From positions 153,920-217,919 of the forward strand of contig JABABQ010000063.1 of NCBI GenBank assembly GCA_014238155.1: DNA of 64,000 bases, read 5' to 3'. Made by a program: the position numbers and the translations under genes. Below, in pieces: positions 1 to 9,228 of this stretch. The notes under the pieces were generated by a model. That model saw nothing but the letters and a program-made list of their open reading frames with translations. It searched no databases and was not told the DNA's origin. Position 1 is the first letter of the stretch. Each line of letters begins with the position of its first letter. Source of the DNA: Rhizobiaceae bacterium (lineage in GTDB: Bacteria > Pseudomonadota > Alphaproteobacteria > Rhizobiales > Rhizobiaceae).

Positions 1-42
1 GCAAATCGTCGGATGCTGGGCATTTAACAGGGAGAACAGATT

Positions 43-1203
43 ATGGCGAATGAAGACAATACACGCATCAGGCTCGGCATGGTTGGCGGCGGGCAGGGCG
101 CGTTCATTGGTGGCGTTCACCGCATCGCATCGCGCATCGATGACCAGTTTGAACTGGTCGCTGGCGCCTTGTCATCCGATCCTGAAAGAGCCCATGCATC
201 TGGAGCCGAACTCGGACTGGCGGCAGACCGAACCTATGGCAGCTTTCTCGACATGGCCAAACGGGAAGGGCGGCTCAAAAACGGTATTCAGGCAGTATCA
301 ATCGTTACCCCAAACAATATGCACTATCCAGTTGCTCGGGAATTTCTCAAACGCGGCATTCACGTCATTTGCGACAAGCCGCTCACCGCTGGTCTCGGTG
401 ATGCAAAGAAGCTGGCGGCTTTGGTTGAAAAAACCGGCGCTGTCTTTGTTCTGACTCATAATTATACCGGGTACCCAATGGTACGCCATGCACGAGAGAT
501 GATCGCCGGTGGCGAACTTGGAGAGATCCGTGTGGTTCAGGCTGAATATCCTCAGGACTGGTTGTCGGCAGACTTGGAATCGACAGGGCAGAAACAGGCG
601 TCATGGCGCACTGACCCGGCGCAGGCAGGAGCAGGCGGTTCAACCGGCGACATTGGAACGCATGCCTACAATTTGGCCAGCTTTATGACTGGTCTGGAAG
701 TTTCTGAATTGTCGGCTGATCTCAGCGCATTTGTTTCCGGTCGCCAACTTGACGACAACGCCCACGTAATGTTGCGCTTCTCCTCCGGTGCTCGCGGCAT
801 GTTATGGTCCAGCCAGGTAGCTCCAGGCAATGAAAATGCTCTTGCAGTCCGCATCTATGGATCCAAGGGCGGTCTGGAATGGCGTCAGGAAGATCCCAAT
901 TATCTTTGGTATACGCCGCTGGGAGAGCCAAAACGGCTGATCACCCGTGGTGGGGCGGGCTCCGGCGGAGATGCTGGGCGCGTTACCCGTGTTCCTCCGG
1001 GGCATCCTGAAGGCTATCTTGAAGGGTTTGCCAACATCTATACCGAAGCCGCCCGGGCCATTCGTGCCGCGCAAAGCGGTGGTGAGGTGGAATCTGGAAC
1101 AGTATATCCAACGGTTCAGGATGGTCTTAAAGGGGTCGCATTTGTCGATGCCTGTGTCCGATCCAGCCGTCGCAACAGCGCATGGGTCAAACTGGCAATA
1201 TGA
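43..1203 (+). CDS. Gfo/Idh/MocA family NAD(P)-dependent oxidoreductase
   Basis: Predicted cytoplasmic sugar or polyol dehydrogenase of 386 residues. The N-terminal Rossmann fold is visible as GMVGGGQGAFIGG (about residues 12-24). The family EKP motif appears as CDKPLT near residue 110, followed by the mixed alpha/beta substrate domain with GGSTGDIGTHAYN, which carries the usual Asp and His of the active site. A Shine-Dalgarno sequence (AGGGAGAA) precedes the ATG. Its neighbours are a class II aldolase, a rhamnose mutarotase and an SDR, so it probably oxidises a deoxy-sugar or related intermediate. The exact substrate cannot be read from the sequence. Family assignment is firm. Confidence 0.9.
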   Translation: MANEDNTRIRLGMVGGGQGAFIGGVHRIASRIDDQFELVAGALSSDPERAHASGAELGLAADRTYGSFLDMAKREGRLKNGIQAVSIVTPNNMHYPVAREFLKRGIHVICDKPLTAGLGDAKKLAALVEKTGAVFVLTHNYTGYPMVRHAREMIAGGELGEIRVVQAEYPQDWLSADLESTGQKQASWRTDPAQAGAGGSTGDIGTHAYNLASFMTGLEVSELSADLSAFVSGRQLDDNAHVMLRFSSGARGMLWSSQVAPGNENALAVRIYGSKGGLEWRQEDPNYLWYTPLGEPKRLITRGGAGSGGDAGRVTRVPPGHPEGYLEGFANIYTEAARAIRAAQSGGEVESGTVYPTVQDGLKGVAFVDACVRSSRRNSAWVKLAI

Positions 1204-1235
1204 ATCAATGCGCGCGCCGTCAAATTATGCAGGGG

Positions 1236-1937
1236 TCAGTCGCGTCTGACCGGCGCAATCACTGCAGGAGAACTAGATTTTGCAGCCTCCGCCGGTTGCT
1301 TCCCGTAGGTTTTGTATCGCTCCAAAATATCGGCCATTTCCGCGTCTTTAAGGATCACCGGTTTGCCCATCTGACAAACAATTGCAAATTGCCGACAAAA
1401 CGTCTCGAGTTCGACTCCCAGCATATATGCAGAATCCAGATCAGGACCAAAACAAATCAACCCATGGTTTGCCAGAAGACAAGCGGTACGATCTTCGATT
1501 GCAGTTATCATATTGTCCGACAGTTCCTGGGTGCCGAAAGACGCATAATCTGCGCATCGAAGAGTATTACCACCCGCCGCTGCAACCATGTAATGGAACG
1601 CCGGCACGTCTTTTCGCAGACTGGATACGGCTGTGGCAAATGGAGAATGCGTGTGCACAACCGCTTGGGCTTCGGGGCGGGCTGCGTAAATATCCATATG
1701 CATACGCCATTCCGAAGACGGCAGAAATTCACCGCGATATCCGCCTTGCAAATCCATTTCTACAATGTGGTGTTCCTGCATCAGATTATAACGAACACCA
1801 GACGCGGTAATGACAAACCCATCCTCGGTTCTCGAGCTAATATTTCCCGAGGTCCCTTGATTAAGGCCCGTTTCGTTCATCCTCAAACACGCCGAGATTA
1901 TATCTTGTTTTATAGACGAAAGGCTTTGAGCGGTCAT
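1236..1937 (-). CDS. Class II aldolase/adducin family protein (fuculose-phosphate-aldolase type)
   Basis: A 233-residue zinc-dependent class II aldolase or epimerase. Phosphate-binding TSGNISSR lies near residue 29, the catalytic Glu region is PSSEWRMH, and the zinc ligands are VVHTHSPFA and LLANHGLI. The length matches L-fuculose-phosphate and L-rhamnulose-phosphate aldolases of about 215-235 residues. It is transcribed divergently from the mutarotase gene and shares a 122-base intergenic region with it. It probably cleaves a keto-deoxy-sugar phosphate to a C3 unit plus lactaldehyde; fuculose versus rhamnulose specificity is not decidable here. The C-terminal 25 residues are low-complexity and probably disordered. 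Confidence 0.88.
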   Translation of the reverse strand: MTAQSLSSIKQDIISACLRMNETGLNQGTSGNISSRTEDGFVITASGVRYNLMQEHHIVEMDLQGGYRGEFLPSSEWRMHMDIYAARPEAQAVVHTHSPFATAVSSLRKDVPAFHYMVAAAGGNTLRCADYASFGTQELSDNMITAIEDRTACLLANHGLICFGPDLDSAYMLGVELETFCRQFAIVCQMGKPVILKDAEMADILERYKTYGKQPAEAAKSSSPAVIAPVRRD

Positions 1938-2059
1938 AGGGGGGAATCCTCATCAGCGTCGGTTGGTAGTGATCAAACAGACGCAGGAACACTCTTTAAA
2001 GTCAGCTCACTATGGCACTCGAGTTGGTGCCCCGCAACAAATAGCGAAGGGAATTTATA
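1938..2059. promoter_or_regulatory. Divergent promoter region with inverted repeat
   Basis: This is the shared upstream region of the class II aldolase (-) and the mutarotase (+). It contains the imperfect inverted repeat GGCAC-tcgagttg-GTGCC at about 2014-2031, just upstream of the mutarotase start. Such a site could be an operator for a sugar-responsive repressor. That role is inference; no regulator gene is in the window. Confidence 0.35.
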
Positions 2060-2389
2060 ATGCAACGCATGGGAATGATGATCGGACTACGACCTGAAGA
2101 TATTCCAGAATATAAACGCCTTCATGCAGACGTTTGGCCGGAAATTCTCAACCGGCTTTCAAAGAGCAATATCACCAATTATTCTATCTATTTGCGCCAA
2201 CCCGAAAACGTCATGTTCGCCTATTGGGAATATCTGGGCAGCGACTTTGAAGCCGACAATCTGGCAATTTCGGAAGATCCGAAGACCATGGAATGGTGGA
2301 AATTATGTGGTCCAATGCAGGTACCGCTGGAATCAAGAGCGAAGGATGAATGGTGGGCTTCGATGGAAGAAGTATTTCATCTCGACTAA
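2060..2389 (+). CDS. rhaM: L-rhamnose mutarotase
   Basis: A 109-residue protein of the RhaM/RhaU family (COG3254 type), which interconverts the anomers of L-rhamnose so that the correct anomer enters catabolism. The conserved YKRLHADVWPEI near residues 19-30 carries the family His and Trp, with further aromatic residues in WEYLG and MEWWKLC. Length matches the family (about 104-110). A GAAGGGAA ribosome site precedes the ATG. It points to L-rhamnose, or a close relative such as L-fucose, as the sugar handled by this cluster. The family is clear; the precise sugar is inferred. Confidence 0.85.
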   Translation: MQRMGMMIGLRPEDIPEYKRLHADVWPEILNRLSKSNITNYSIYLRQPENVMFAYWEYLGSDFEADNLAISEDPKTMEWWKLCGPMQVPLESRAKDEWWASMEEVFHLD

Positions 2390-2464
2390 ATGTTCGAACG
2401 AAAGTGCAAGCAGACAAACATTGATGCGGATCGCGGCTGCGGGACCCGCAAGAAAGGAATTCAA

Positions 2465-3211
2465 GTGAACAAATATGATTTACAAGACCGAGTGGCAATC
2501 GTCACCGGTGGGGCGCAGGGAATCGGGTTGGCGGTTGCGAAACGGATGATGGATAATGGTGCACAGGTTGCGCTATGGGACCGCGATTCCAAACGCCTGG
2601 CGCAAACCTCCTTGGACCTTGAAGGCAAGGCACTGGCTGTTGAAGTAGATATTGCCGACAGCAAGTCCGTTGCCGAAGGCGTAGAAGCAACAATGAAGAA
2701 GTTCGGTAAAATTGACATTCTCATCAACAACGCTGCGCTGATCGGGGTGAATGCCACTCTGGTGGATTATCCCGTCGAAGAATTTGAAGCGGTTGTTGCA
2801 GTTGGCCTGACCGGCACGTTCAACGTAAGCAAGGCCGTCGTACCCCACATGAGCGCCGTCGGTTATGGCCGCATCGTCAATGTTTCTTCTGTAGCGGGAA
2901 AGGAAGGCAATCCCAATGCTTGCGCTTATTCGTCGACCAAAGCCGCCGTTATCGCGTTGACCAAAAGTTTAGGCAAGGAATTGGCTGCCGAAAATATCGC
3001 CGTCAATTGCGTCACACCTGCTGTTGCAAAAACCAAGGGCGCCATGGAGCAGTCTGAGGAACACATTGCCTATATGTTGTCGAAAATTCCGCGTGGTCGG
3101 ATGATGGAACTGCATGAGGCTGCATCAATGATCTGTTGGCTGAGCACGGAAGAAAATTCATTTACAACCGGTGCTGTTTTTGACCTTAGCGGTGGTCGCG
3201 CCACTTATTAA
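2465..3211 (+). CDS. SDR family NAD(P)-dependent oxidoreductase
   Basis: A classical short-chain dehydrogenase of about 248 residues. The cofactor motif is VTGGAQGIGLAV, followed by NNAA, the catalytic Ser in VNVSSVAG and YSSTKAAV (YxxxK). The ORF track begins at an ATG at 2390, but a GTG at 2465 preceded by AGAAAGGAA gives a normal SDR N-terminus (NKYDLQDRVAIVTGG); the extra 25 residues look like untranslated leader. It lies 75 bases downstream of rhaM on the same strand, so both are probably in one transcript. It probably oxidises a sugar or sugar acid of the deoxy-hexose pathway. Confidence 0.88.
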   Translation: MNKYDLQDRVAIVTGGAQGIGLAVAKRMMDNGAQVALWDRDSKRLAQTSLDLEGKALAVEVDIADSKSVAEGVEATMKKFGKIDILINNAALIGVNATLVDYPVEEFEAVVAVGLTGTFNVSKAVVPHMSAVGYGRIVNVSSVAGKEGNPNACAYSSTKAAVIALTKSLGKELAAENIAVNCVTPAVAKTKGAMEQSEEHIAYMLSKIPRGRMMELHEAASMICWLSTEENSFTTGAVFDLSGGRATY

Positions 3212-3236
3212 AATTTTCACCGGACCCAATTGGGGC

Positions 3237-3611
3237 CTAGCGAGTGGTGCATTGCCAGACGCGTGTTTTGCAACCACTCGCAAATTGCGAACATTTATTT
3301 ATGGCCAGTCGCTGAGCGCGGCGCGAGGTTGAGCCCCAGGCGCTGCCCCAGCCTTTATTGTTACCCCAGGCGACAGCACCACACGCATTGCGGAACCAAA
3401 AAACCCGGCAATCTCTGGCATGTTTACGGCAGCCACGCATAGCTTTGCGTTCGGCCGCGCGGCGATTTGGGTAATCCCACGAACGCCCGAAGGCGCCGGA
3501 ACTGGGTGAATAGGCAATGGCACCAAAATTGTCGGCATAGGCCGCATGGGATCCGACAAACCAGCTTGCCAGAAGGACTGCAGTTACAAAAATGGATGTG
3601 TGTCGAATCAC
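3237..3611 (-). CDS. DUF4189 domain secreted protein
   Basis: A small exported protein with a signal peptide (hydrophobic stretch SIFVTAVLLASWFVGSHAAYA) followed by a DUF4189-type domain: FGAIAYSPSSGAFGRSWDYP, alternating Trp and Gly, and paired cysteines (CRKHARDCRV, CSQFASGCKTRVWQC) that may form disulfides. The track start at 3665 gives a poor N-terminus. I prefer the GTG at 3611, which places the signal peptide at the beginning (about 124 residues), although no strong ribosome site is visible. It converges with the SDR gene. Function of DUF4189 proteins is unknown to me. Confidence 0.7.
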   Translation of the reverse strand: MIRHTSIFVTAVLLASWFVGSHAAYADNFGAIAYSPSSGAFGRSWDYPNRRAAERKAMRGCRKHARDCRVFWFRNACGAVAWGNNKGWGSAWGSTSRRAQRLAINKCSQFASGCKTRVWQCTTR

Positions 3612-3820
3612 TGTGCTGCCCAATTTTTTAAATTGTTGGAAATCCAGATTACATTGAAGAAACACGGTTGCAAGTATACCTGAAAGCCTCGGCGGTCAGG
3701 ATATTTGCCAGGGATTGCCGCGCCTGAGCAACTAAAACGGTTATAATATATTGGAATTTGTGCCAGTTTTCTTGCACTTCTCAAACGACAGTTGGCCCTG
3801 TCGCAATCCTGGGCATAGGC

Positions 3821-4663
3821 ATGTTAAGAATTGTATTCCTGTCCTTTTATCGGGCAATCGTAAAATTGATCGACGATGGCGGACTTGCGATTGCTTCCAA
3901 CGTTGCTCTGTCGTTGCTGCTCTCATTGTTTCCATTTTTGATGCTGATCGCCTCGCTGGTCCGCCTCTACGGTGATCCGTCGATGGCACAACAGATCGTG
4001 TTTCTGGTTCTCGGCTCATGGCCGGGAGATTCGGCCGATGCAATTACCGAACAGGTGAGAGTGTTGTTGTCGCAAAATCCCGGAGAATTTTTTTCATTTT
4101 CCACACTGGTGGCGCTGATGTTAGCGACAAACGGCATTGAAAGTGCCCGCGACGGGCTCAACCGGGCCTACAAAGTCAGCGAACGTCGGTCGTTTCTGTG
4201 GCGGCGAATTCAAGGCGCGGTCTTTGTGTTGCTCGGAGCAGTAGCGTTGATCGCATCCAATGTCATATTGGTTGGCGCTCCATTTGTCTGGTCCCTGATG
4301 TTAGACAGGATGGTGTGGTTGTCAGAGTTTGCATTGATGTTCCGCTTGCTGCAGTTTGGTCTGCCGCTGGTATTGCTGTGGGTCACGCTGTTTGCATTCC
4401 ATCGGCTTCTTCCAGATTTGAAGGGACATCGAAGAGACTTGCTTTGGGGTATTCTGATTACCCTGGTAGGTATCGCGGTCGGATCCCACCTGTTCGGCCT
4501 GTATCTGCAATATATCGCCAATTACACCGCCGTTTATGCAGGTTTGGCCGGGGTGATGGTGGCGATTGTTTATCTTTATGGCCTTTCGGTTCTGTTGTTG
4601 TTTGGTGCGGAATTCAACACTGCATTGGTTGAAGTCAGCCAGGAGGCTAAAAACACAACATAA
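3821..4663 (+). CDS. YihY/virulence factor BrkB family membrane protein
   Basis: An integral membrane protein of about 280 residues. At least five or six hydrophobic segments are visible, for example NVALSLLLSLFPFLMLIASLV, FVLLGAVALIASNVILVGA and VGIAVGSHLFGLYLQY. The family region YAGLAGVMVAIVYLYGLSVLLLFGAEFN sits near the C-terminus. The track starts at a TTG at 3758; the ATG at 3821 gives the usual short cytoplasmic N-terminus (MLRIVFLSFYRAIVKLI). The family was once called ribonuclease BN and has no firmly established role. It is followed by tRNA-Trp. Confidence 0.85.
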   Translation: MLRIVFLSFYRAIVKLIDDGGLAIASNVALSLLLSLFPFLMLIASLVRLYGDPSMAQQIVFLVLGSWPGDSADAITEQVRVLLSQNPGEFFSFSTLVALMLATNGIESARDGLNRAYKVSERRSFLWRRIQGAVFVLLGAVALIASNVILVGAPFVWSLMLDRMVWLSEFALMFRLLQFGLPLVLLWVTLFAFHRLLPDLKGHRRDLLWGILITLVGIAVGSHLFGLYLQYIANYTAVYAGLAGVMVAIVYLYGLSVLLLFGAEFNTALVEVSQEAKNTT

Positions 4664-4708
4664 GACTTGATCGTGCCGCAGTTTATCGTTAGCGATAGCC
4701 GCGCGCGA

Positions 4709-4784
4709 AGGGGTATAGCTCAGTTGGTAGAGCGACGGTCTCCAAAACCGTAGGTCGCGGGTTCAAATCCTGCTGCCCCTGCCA
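4709..4784 (+). tRNA. tRNA-Trp (CCA)
   Basis: A 76-base cloverleaf. The acceptor stem AGGGGTA pairs with TGCCCCT (one G-T), and the D arm contains AGCTCAGTTGGTAGAGC. The anticodon stem ACGGT/ACCGT has loop CTCCAAA, giving anticodon CCA. The T arm GCGGGTTCAAATCCTGC is normal, and the CCA end is encoded. Confidence 0.95.
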
Positions 4785-4891
4785 GTTTTATCAACAATTC
4801 GATCGCAACGATCTAACATCTATTTCATTTGCAAATTTGTTATTCGAGCTGCGAAAATGCCAATCGTGGATTGAATCTTCGGATTGTGACA

Positions 4892-5104
4892 ATGAAGTGG
4901 TTTTTGGTTTTCCTGTTCGTCATTCAGACTGGTGAAAACACTCAAAAGGTGGTCGAGGGCGAGAAGTTTGAAGGATACGACGTTCAGCCATATGCCAGCC
5001 GTGAAGCATGTTTGGAAAGATCAAAGTTCTTCTATCAGCAAACATGGGAAAAGCTGCCTTTGCAGATCCTCAACATCTATTCGCGTTGCGAACTAAGAGA
5101 CTAA
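4892..5104 (+). CDS. Small exported protein of unknown function
   Basis: A 70-residue protein beginning MKWFLVFLFVIQTG, a short signal-like hydrophobic stretch. It is followed by a small polar domain with two cysteines (REACLERSKFF, YSRCELRD) that could form a disulfide. The track start at 4829 lacks a sensible N-terminus, so the ATG at 4892 was chosen. It lies between tRNA-Trp and rpsB on the same strand. I recognise no named family. Confidence 0.55.
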   Translation: MKWFLVFLFVIQTGENTQKVVEGEKFEGYDVQPYASREACLERSKFFYQQTWEKLPLQILNIYSRCELRD

Positions 5105-5351
5105 TAAGCAGCCGCGGGCCGGTTTGTCCGTTGCAATCCCGGCTCACAAAGAAACCCCTTGCACCTTTCCAAATTCTCGCTATAACGCCGCTCATTCCAC
5201 ACGCGGATGCGTGATGGTCAACGTTTCTTCGTGAAGCGATCAGCCCCGAGTTAGCGATAACATGGCACTGACCAGCACTTCCGGTGCGACAGAAATTGGT
5301 TCTGTCGTTCTTATCCGCGCCAGGTACAACCGGTAAAAGGAGATGCGAGCC

Positions 5352-6551
5352 ATGGCTCTGCCCGATTTTTCTATGCGCCAGCTATTGGAAGCTGGAGTTC
5401 ACTTTGGTCATCAGACCCACCGCTGGAACCCGAAAATGGACAAGTTCATTTTCGGCAAACGCAACAACATCCACATTCTTGATCTGTCCCAGACCGTGCC
5501 ATTGCTGCACAACGCGCTGAAACAGATTTCTGATACCGTTGCCCGTGGTGGCCGCGTGCTTTTTGTTGGCACCAAACGGACCGCTTCCGAACAGGTCGCT
5601 GACGCAGCCCGACGTTCCGCCCAGTATTACGTCAACGCACGCTGGTTGGGTGGCATGCTGACCAACTGGAAAACCATTTCAAACTCCATCAAGCGGTTGC
5701 GCGAGTTGGAAGAATTGCTGGCCGGTGAACAGTCAGGATTCAAGAAAAAAGAATTGCTGAAACTGACCCGTGAGCGTGACAAGCTGGAACGTGCGCTGGG
5801 TGGCATCAAGGATATGGGCGGCACGCCGGACCTGATCTTTGTGATCGACACCAACAAGGAAGCCATTGCTGTTTTGGAAGCTGCGAAGTTGAAAATTCCG
5901 GTTTGCGCTGTTCTTGATTCAAATTCCGATACCGCCAACATCGACCTGCCAATTCCCGGTAATGATGACGCCTCACGCGCCATAGCATTGTACTGTGATC
6001 TGGTTGCCAAAGCTGCTATTGACGGCATTGCCCGTCAGCAAGGCGCTTCTGGTGTTGATCTGGGTGCGCAGGCAGAAGCGCCTGCAGAAACGATTCTGGA
6101 AGCGGTCGCCGCCATCCCGGAGACTGCCCCTGAGGCACCAGCAGCCGAAGCGGCTCCTGTCGCAGAAGAGGCCCCCGCGGCCGTTGAGGCTCCTGCCGCA
6201 GAAGTTGAAGCTCCTGCCGCAGAAAAAGCACCAGTTGTTGAAGCTCCCGTTGCAGAAGAGGCGCCCGCCGCTGAAGCCCCCGCTGCAGAAGAGGCGCCCA
6301 CCGCTGAAGCTGCTCCTGCTGAAGCTGCACCGTTGTTTGCGGCACCTGAAGGTGACGCCGATGACCTGAAAGAGATCAACGGCATTGGTCCAGTTGCAGA
6401 AGGTCAGCTGAAAGAGCAGGGCATCACAACCTACAAGCAGATCGCTGAATTGACCGCTGAAGACATTGCCAAGGTCGACGAGTATATGCCGTTTTCGGCT
6501 GCCCAGATCGAAGACTGGAAAGCTCAGGCTGCAGAGCGTCTGAAGTCGTAA
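5352..6551 (+). CDS. rpsB: 30S ribosomal protein S2 with C-terminal helix-hairpin-helix extension
   Basis: Ribosomal protein S2. The N-terminal ~235 residues are canonical: [45 protein letters not shown] and [23 protein letters not shown] sits nine bases before the ATG at 5352, so the first MRA of the track ORF is excluded. The protein is 399 residues against about 250 in most bacteria. The excess is an Ala/Pro/Glu-rich repetitive linker of about 90 residues followed by a ~60-residue domain ([38 protein letters not shown]) that looks like a helix-hairpin-helix fold. It heads the rpsB-tsf pair. Confidence 0.97.
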   Translation: MALPDFSMRQLLEAGVHFGHQTHRWNPKMDKFIFGKRNNIHILDLSQTVPLLHNALKQISDTVARGGRVLFVGTKRTASEQVADAARRSAQYYVNARWLGGMLTNWKTISNSIKRLRELEELLAGEQSGFKKKELLKLTRERDKLERALGGIKDMGGTPDLIFVIDTNKEAIAVLEAAKLKIPVCAVLDSNSDTANIDLPIPGNDDASRAIALYCDLVAKAAIDGIARQQGASGVDLGAQAEAPAETILEAVAAIPETAPEAPAAEAAPVAEEAPAAVEAPAAEVEAPAAEKAPVVEAPVAEEAPAAEAPAAEEAPTAEAAPAEAAPLFAAPEGDADDLKEINGIGPVAEGQLKEQGITTYKQIAELTAEDIAKVDEYMPFSAAQIEDWKAQAAERLKS

Positions 6552-6632
6552 GTCAATTGCATAAGGTTGGTCGCATGGCTGCCATGCAGCTCTTGTAGAT
6601 CGACAATTCTGCACGATGTAACACGCAATACC

Positions 6633-6652
6633 GGAGCCCCAATCGGGGCTCC
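6633..6652 (+). promoter_or_regulatory. Perfect hairpin between rpsB and tsf
   Basis: GGAGCCCC-AATC-GGGGCTCC forms an 8-base-pair stem with a four-base loop in the rpsB-tsf intercistronic region, 60 bases before the tsf start. No T-run follows, so it is not a classical terminator. An attenuator or RNA-processing role between the S2 and EF-Ts messages is plausible but inferred. Confidence 0.5.
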
Positions 6653-6711
6653 CGATACTATGACACAATCATACGCCCCGGATTGTGGGGCCAACCAGAA
6701 AGGCTATTGAG

Positions 6712-7629
6712 ATGGCTATTTCAGCATCAATGGTGAAAGAACTGCGCGACAAAACCGGCGCGGGAATGATGGACTGCAAAAACGCGTTGAACGAAAACGA
6801 TGGTGACATCGAAGCCGCGATTGACTGGCTGCGCGCCAAAGGCATCGCCAAGGCCGACAAGAAATCTGGCCGTACCGCTGCTGAAGGTCTCGTGGCAGTC
6901 GTCAGCGATGGTTCAAAAGCAGCTGTCGTTGAAGTGAATTCAGAAACTGATTTTGTTTCCCGCAACGATGATTTCCAGGCTCTTGCCGCTGGCATTGCCA
7001 AAGTGGCCATGGGCACGGATGGTTCGGTCGATGCAATTTCTGCAGCCAACATGGGTGGCAAGCCGGTATCGGAAAATATCACCGAAGCGATTGCAACAAT
7101 CGGTGAAAATATGGGTCTGCGCCGTGCTGCTGTAATGGAAGTCGGTTCTGGTGTCGTGGCTTCTTATGTTCACAACTCCATCGCCGAAGGCCTGGGCAAA
7201 ATCGGGGTTCTGGTTGCACTTGAATCAGAAGGTGACGCTATTGCTCTCAATGCAATTGGCCGTCAGGTCGCCATGCACGTTGCTGCCACCAATCCGCTGG
7301 CTGCAACACGCGACGACATGGATGCCGACGTTGTTGAAAGAGAAAAGAAAATCTTTGTTGAAAGCGCCCGTGATTCCGGCAAGCCGGAAAACATTATCGA
7401 AAAGATGGTGGAAGGTCGCATTCGCAAGTTTTACGAAGAGAATGTCCTGATGTCCCAGACATTTGTTATTGATGGTGAAAACTCCGTCGAACAGGCTCTC
7501 AAGAATGCCGAAAAAGACGCTGGCGCGGCGATTGCGCTGAAGGGATTTGCTCGCTTCCAGCTCGGCGATGGCATCGAAAAAGAAGAAGGTGACTTCGCTG
7601 CTGAAGTTGCAGCAATGTCAAAAGGCTAA
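6712..7629 (+). CDS. tsf: Translation elongation factor Ts
   Basis: EF-Ts, the nucleotide exchange factor that regenerates EF-Tu-GTP. The N-terminal UBA-like domain contains [19 protein letters not shown], and the core begins [12 protein letters not shown]. It is 305 residues, normal for alphaproteobacteria. The ATG at 6712 follows AGAAAGG; the nine extra residues of the track ORF are leader. It is followed by a strong terminator, so the rpsB-tsf unit probably ends here. Confidence 0.97.
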   Translation: MAISASMVKELRDKTGAGMMDCKNALNENDGDIEAAIDWLRAKGIAKADKKSGRTAAEGLVAVVSDGSKAAVVEVNSETDFVSRNDDFQALAAGIAKVAMGTDGSVDAISAANMGGKPVSENITEAIATIGENMGLRRAAVMEVGSGVVASYVHNSIAEGLGKIGVLVALESEGDAIALNAIGRQVAMHVAATNPLAATRDDMDADVVEREKKIFVESARDSGKPENIIEKMVEGRIRKFYEENVLMSQTFVIDGENSVEQALKNAEKDAGAAIALKGFARFQLGDGIEKEEGDFAAEVAAMSKG

Positions 7630-7652
7630 GCCAACTTCATCTGAGGATCATT

Positions 7653-7686
7653 AGGGCGGCATCTGACACAGGTGCCGCCCTTTTTC
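7653..7686 (+). terminator. Intrinsic terminator after tsf
   Basis: AGGGCGGCA-tctgacacagg-TGCCGCCCT forms a nine-base-pair GC-rich stem followed directly by TTTT. It lies 23 bases after the tsf stop and separates rpsB-tsf from pyrH. Confidence 0.85.
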
Positions 7687-7831
7687 ATGCGGTTTGATGT
7701 GTTGATGAAATGAAGGGGTCAGACCGGCAAATTCTTTATGTTGCCATCAGGTGACAAGACCAGCCGCATCTAGTAACTCTTTGACAATCTGGGCCCCGTG
7801 CCGGCGAGAGATTCGAGGATACGCAAATTCG

Positions 7832-8554
7832 ATGAGCAAACCGCTTTTTGCCCGCATTCTATATAAGATCTCCGGCGAAGCGCTAATGGGTGATCAGGCC
7901 TTTGGAATTGACCCCAAAAAAGTGGCTCTCGTTGTTGATGATATTGCCGAAGCCGCTGCTCTGGGAACGTCAATCGCGTTGGTCGTTGGTGGCGGCAATA
8001 TTTTTCGCGGGATTGCACTGGCTTCAAAAGGTGCTGACCGGGTGACCGGTGACCATATGGGCATGATGGCAATTGTCATGAACGCGTTGTCACTGCGCAT
8101 GGAACTGGAAGGGCGCGGCGTTAAAGTTACGGTGTTATCCGGTCTGGCTGTGCCGCAAGTTTGCGATACATTCACTCAGCGCGGCATGGTGGAAGCGCGG
8201 GACAGGGGAGATGTGCTGATTTTCGCTGGTGGCACCGGCAATCCATATTTTACATCTGACACGGCTGCGGCTCTGCGAGCGGCTGAATTTGGTGCTGATG
8301 CAATCTTCAAGGGAACTCAGGTTGATGGAATTTATTCCGCCGATCCTAAAAAAGACAAAAATGCATTGCGATATGACAAGCTTACTCACAGCGACCTGCT
8401 GGAAAGGCACCTAAAAATCATGGACGGCTCGGCTGTTGCGTTGGCCAGAGACAATGATATTGATGTGGTGGTATTTTCGATACACCAACCTGGTGAGCTG
8501 GCACGTGTTCTATGCGGGCGGGGCACCTATACCAGGGTAAGCAGTAACAATTGA
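7832..8554 (+). CDS. pyrH: UMP kinase
   Basis: Phosphorylates UMP to UDP in pyrimidine nucleotide synthesis; a hexameric bacterial-type kinase of the amino-acid-kinase fold, 240 residues. Motifs: YKISGEALMG (phosphate-binding Lys), VVGGGNIFRG, AGGTGNPYFTSDTAAALRA and GTQVDGIYSADPKKD. The track start at 7751 adds 27 residues of leader; the ATG at 7832 gives MSKPLFARILYKISGEA as in the family. It begins the pyrH-frr-uppS-cdsA series. Confidence 0.96.
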   Translation: MSKPLFARILYKISGEALMGDQAFGIDPKKVALVVDDIAEAAALGTSIALVVGGGNIFRGIALASKGADRVTGDHMGMMAIVMNALSLRMELEGRGVKVTVLSGLAVPQVCDTFTQRGMVEARDRGDVLIFAGGTGNPYFTSDTAAALRAAEFGADAIFKGTQVDGIYSADPKKDKNALRYDKLTHSDLLERHLKIMDGSAVALARDNDIDVVVFSIHQPGELARVLCGRGTYTRVSSNN

Positions 8555-8620
8555 ATCAGAAGACAGGTTCTGGGTGGCAATTAAGCTCTCAATCTCTCAG
8601 AATCGGCAAGGGATAAGACA

Positions 8621-9181
8621 ATGGCAGATGGCATCAACCTCGGCAGTATTAAGAAACGAATGGAAAGCTCCGTAGCCGCTTTTGGCAAGGATCTTGGTGG
8701 CCTAAGAACTGGGCGGGCGTCCGCAAGCTTGCTGGAACCGGTAATGGTCGACGCCTATGGGCAAAAAATGCCAATCAATCAAGTGGCCAATGTCGGAGCC
8801 CCCGAACCGAAACTAATAACAGTGCAGATCTGGGACAAGTCCATGGTCGGGCCCGTCGACAAGGCAATCCGTGAAGCCGGACTTGGCCTGAACCCCGTCG
8901 TCGACGGACAGAACCTGCGCATTCCTCTGCCAGACCTCAACGAGGAACGTCGTCGCGAATTGGTTAAAGTTGCCAAGGGCTATGCCGAAGATGCAAAGGT
9001 CGCCATTCGCCACGTGCGCCGCGATGCGATGGAAACGTTGAAAAAGGCCGAAAAAGACAAAGAAATCGGCCAGGACGAGTCTCGTGGCTCAGCAGATAAG
9101 GTCCAAAAAATGACCGACGATACGGTCGCCCGGGTAGACGATGTACTGGCCAACAAAGAAGCTGAAATTATGCAGGTTTAG
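8621..9181 (+). CDS. frr: Ribosome recycling factor
   Basis: A 186-residue ribosome recycling factor, which splits post-termination ribosomes together with EF-G. Typical features are [20 protein letters not shown], the [33 protein letters not shown] helix segment and a long C-terminal helix. Length matches the family (about 185). The ATG follows a GCAAGGGATAAG ribosome site. It stands 66 bases after pyrH. Confidence 0.97.
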   Translation: MADGINLGSIKKRMESSVAAFGKDLGGLRTGRASASLLEPVMVDAYGQKMPINQVANVGAPEPKLITVQIWDKSMVGPVDKAIREAGLGLNPVVDGQNLRIPLPDLNEERRRELVKVAKGYAEDAKVAIRHVRRDAMETLKKAEKDKEIGQDESRGSADKVQKMTDDTVARVDDVLANKEAEIMQV

Positions 9182-9228
9182 TAGCTCTAAAAGAGTTCAA
9201 CACATATAGCTGAGCCGAGGATAGATTA

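Noticed and set aside
1-27. Possible tail of an upstream + strand gene (nine codons ending in TAA at 25-27)
   Set aside because: Nine open codons are too few to support a gene call; the upstream sequence is outside the window.
1182-2060. 292-residue + strand ORF
   Set aside because: Lies antisense over the class II aldolase gene, which has clear family motifs; no family features of its own.
3222-3237. Terminator between the SDR and DUF4189 genes
   Set aside because: GGACCCAATTGGGGCC is a near-palindrome with no loop and no T-run, so it is not supported as a terminator.
5973-6668. 231-residue - strand ORF
   Set aside because: Shadow of the repetitive GC-rich linker of rpsB on the opposite strand.
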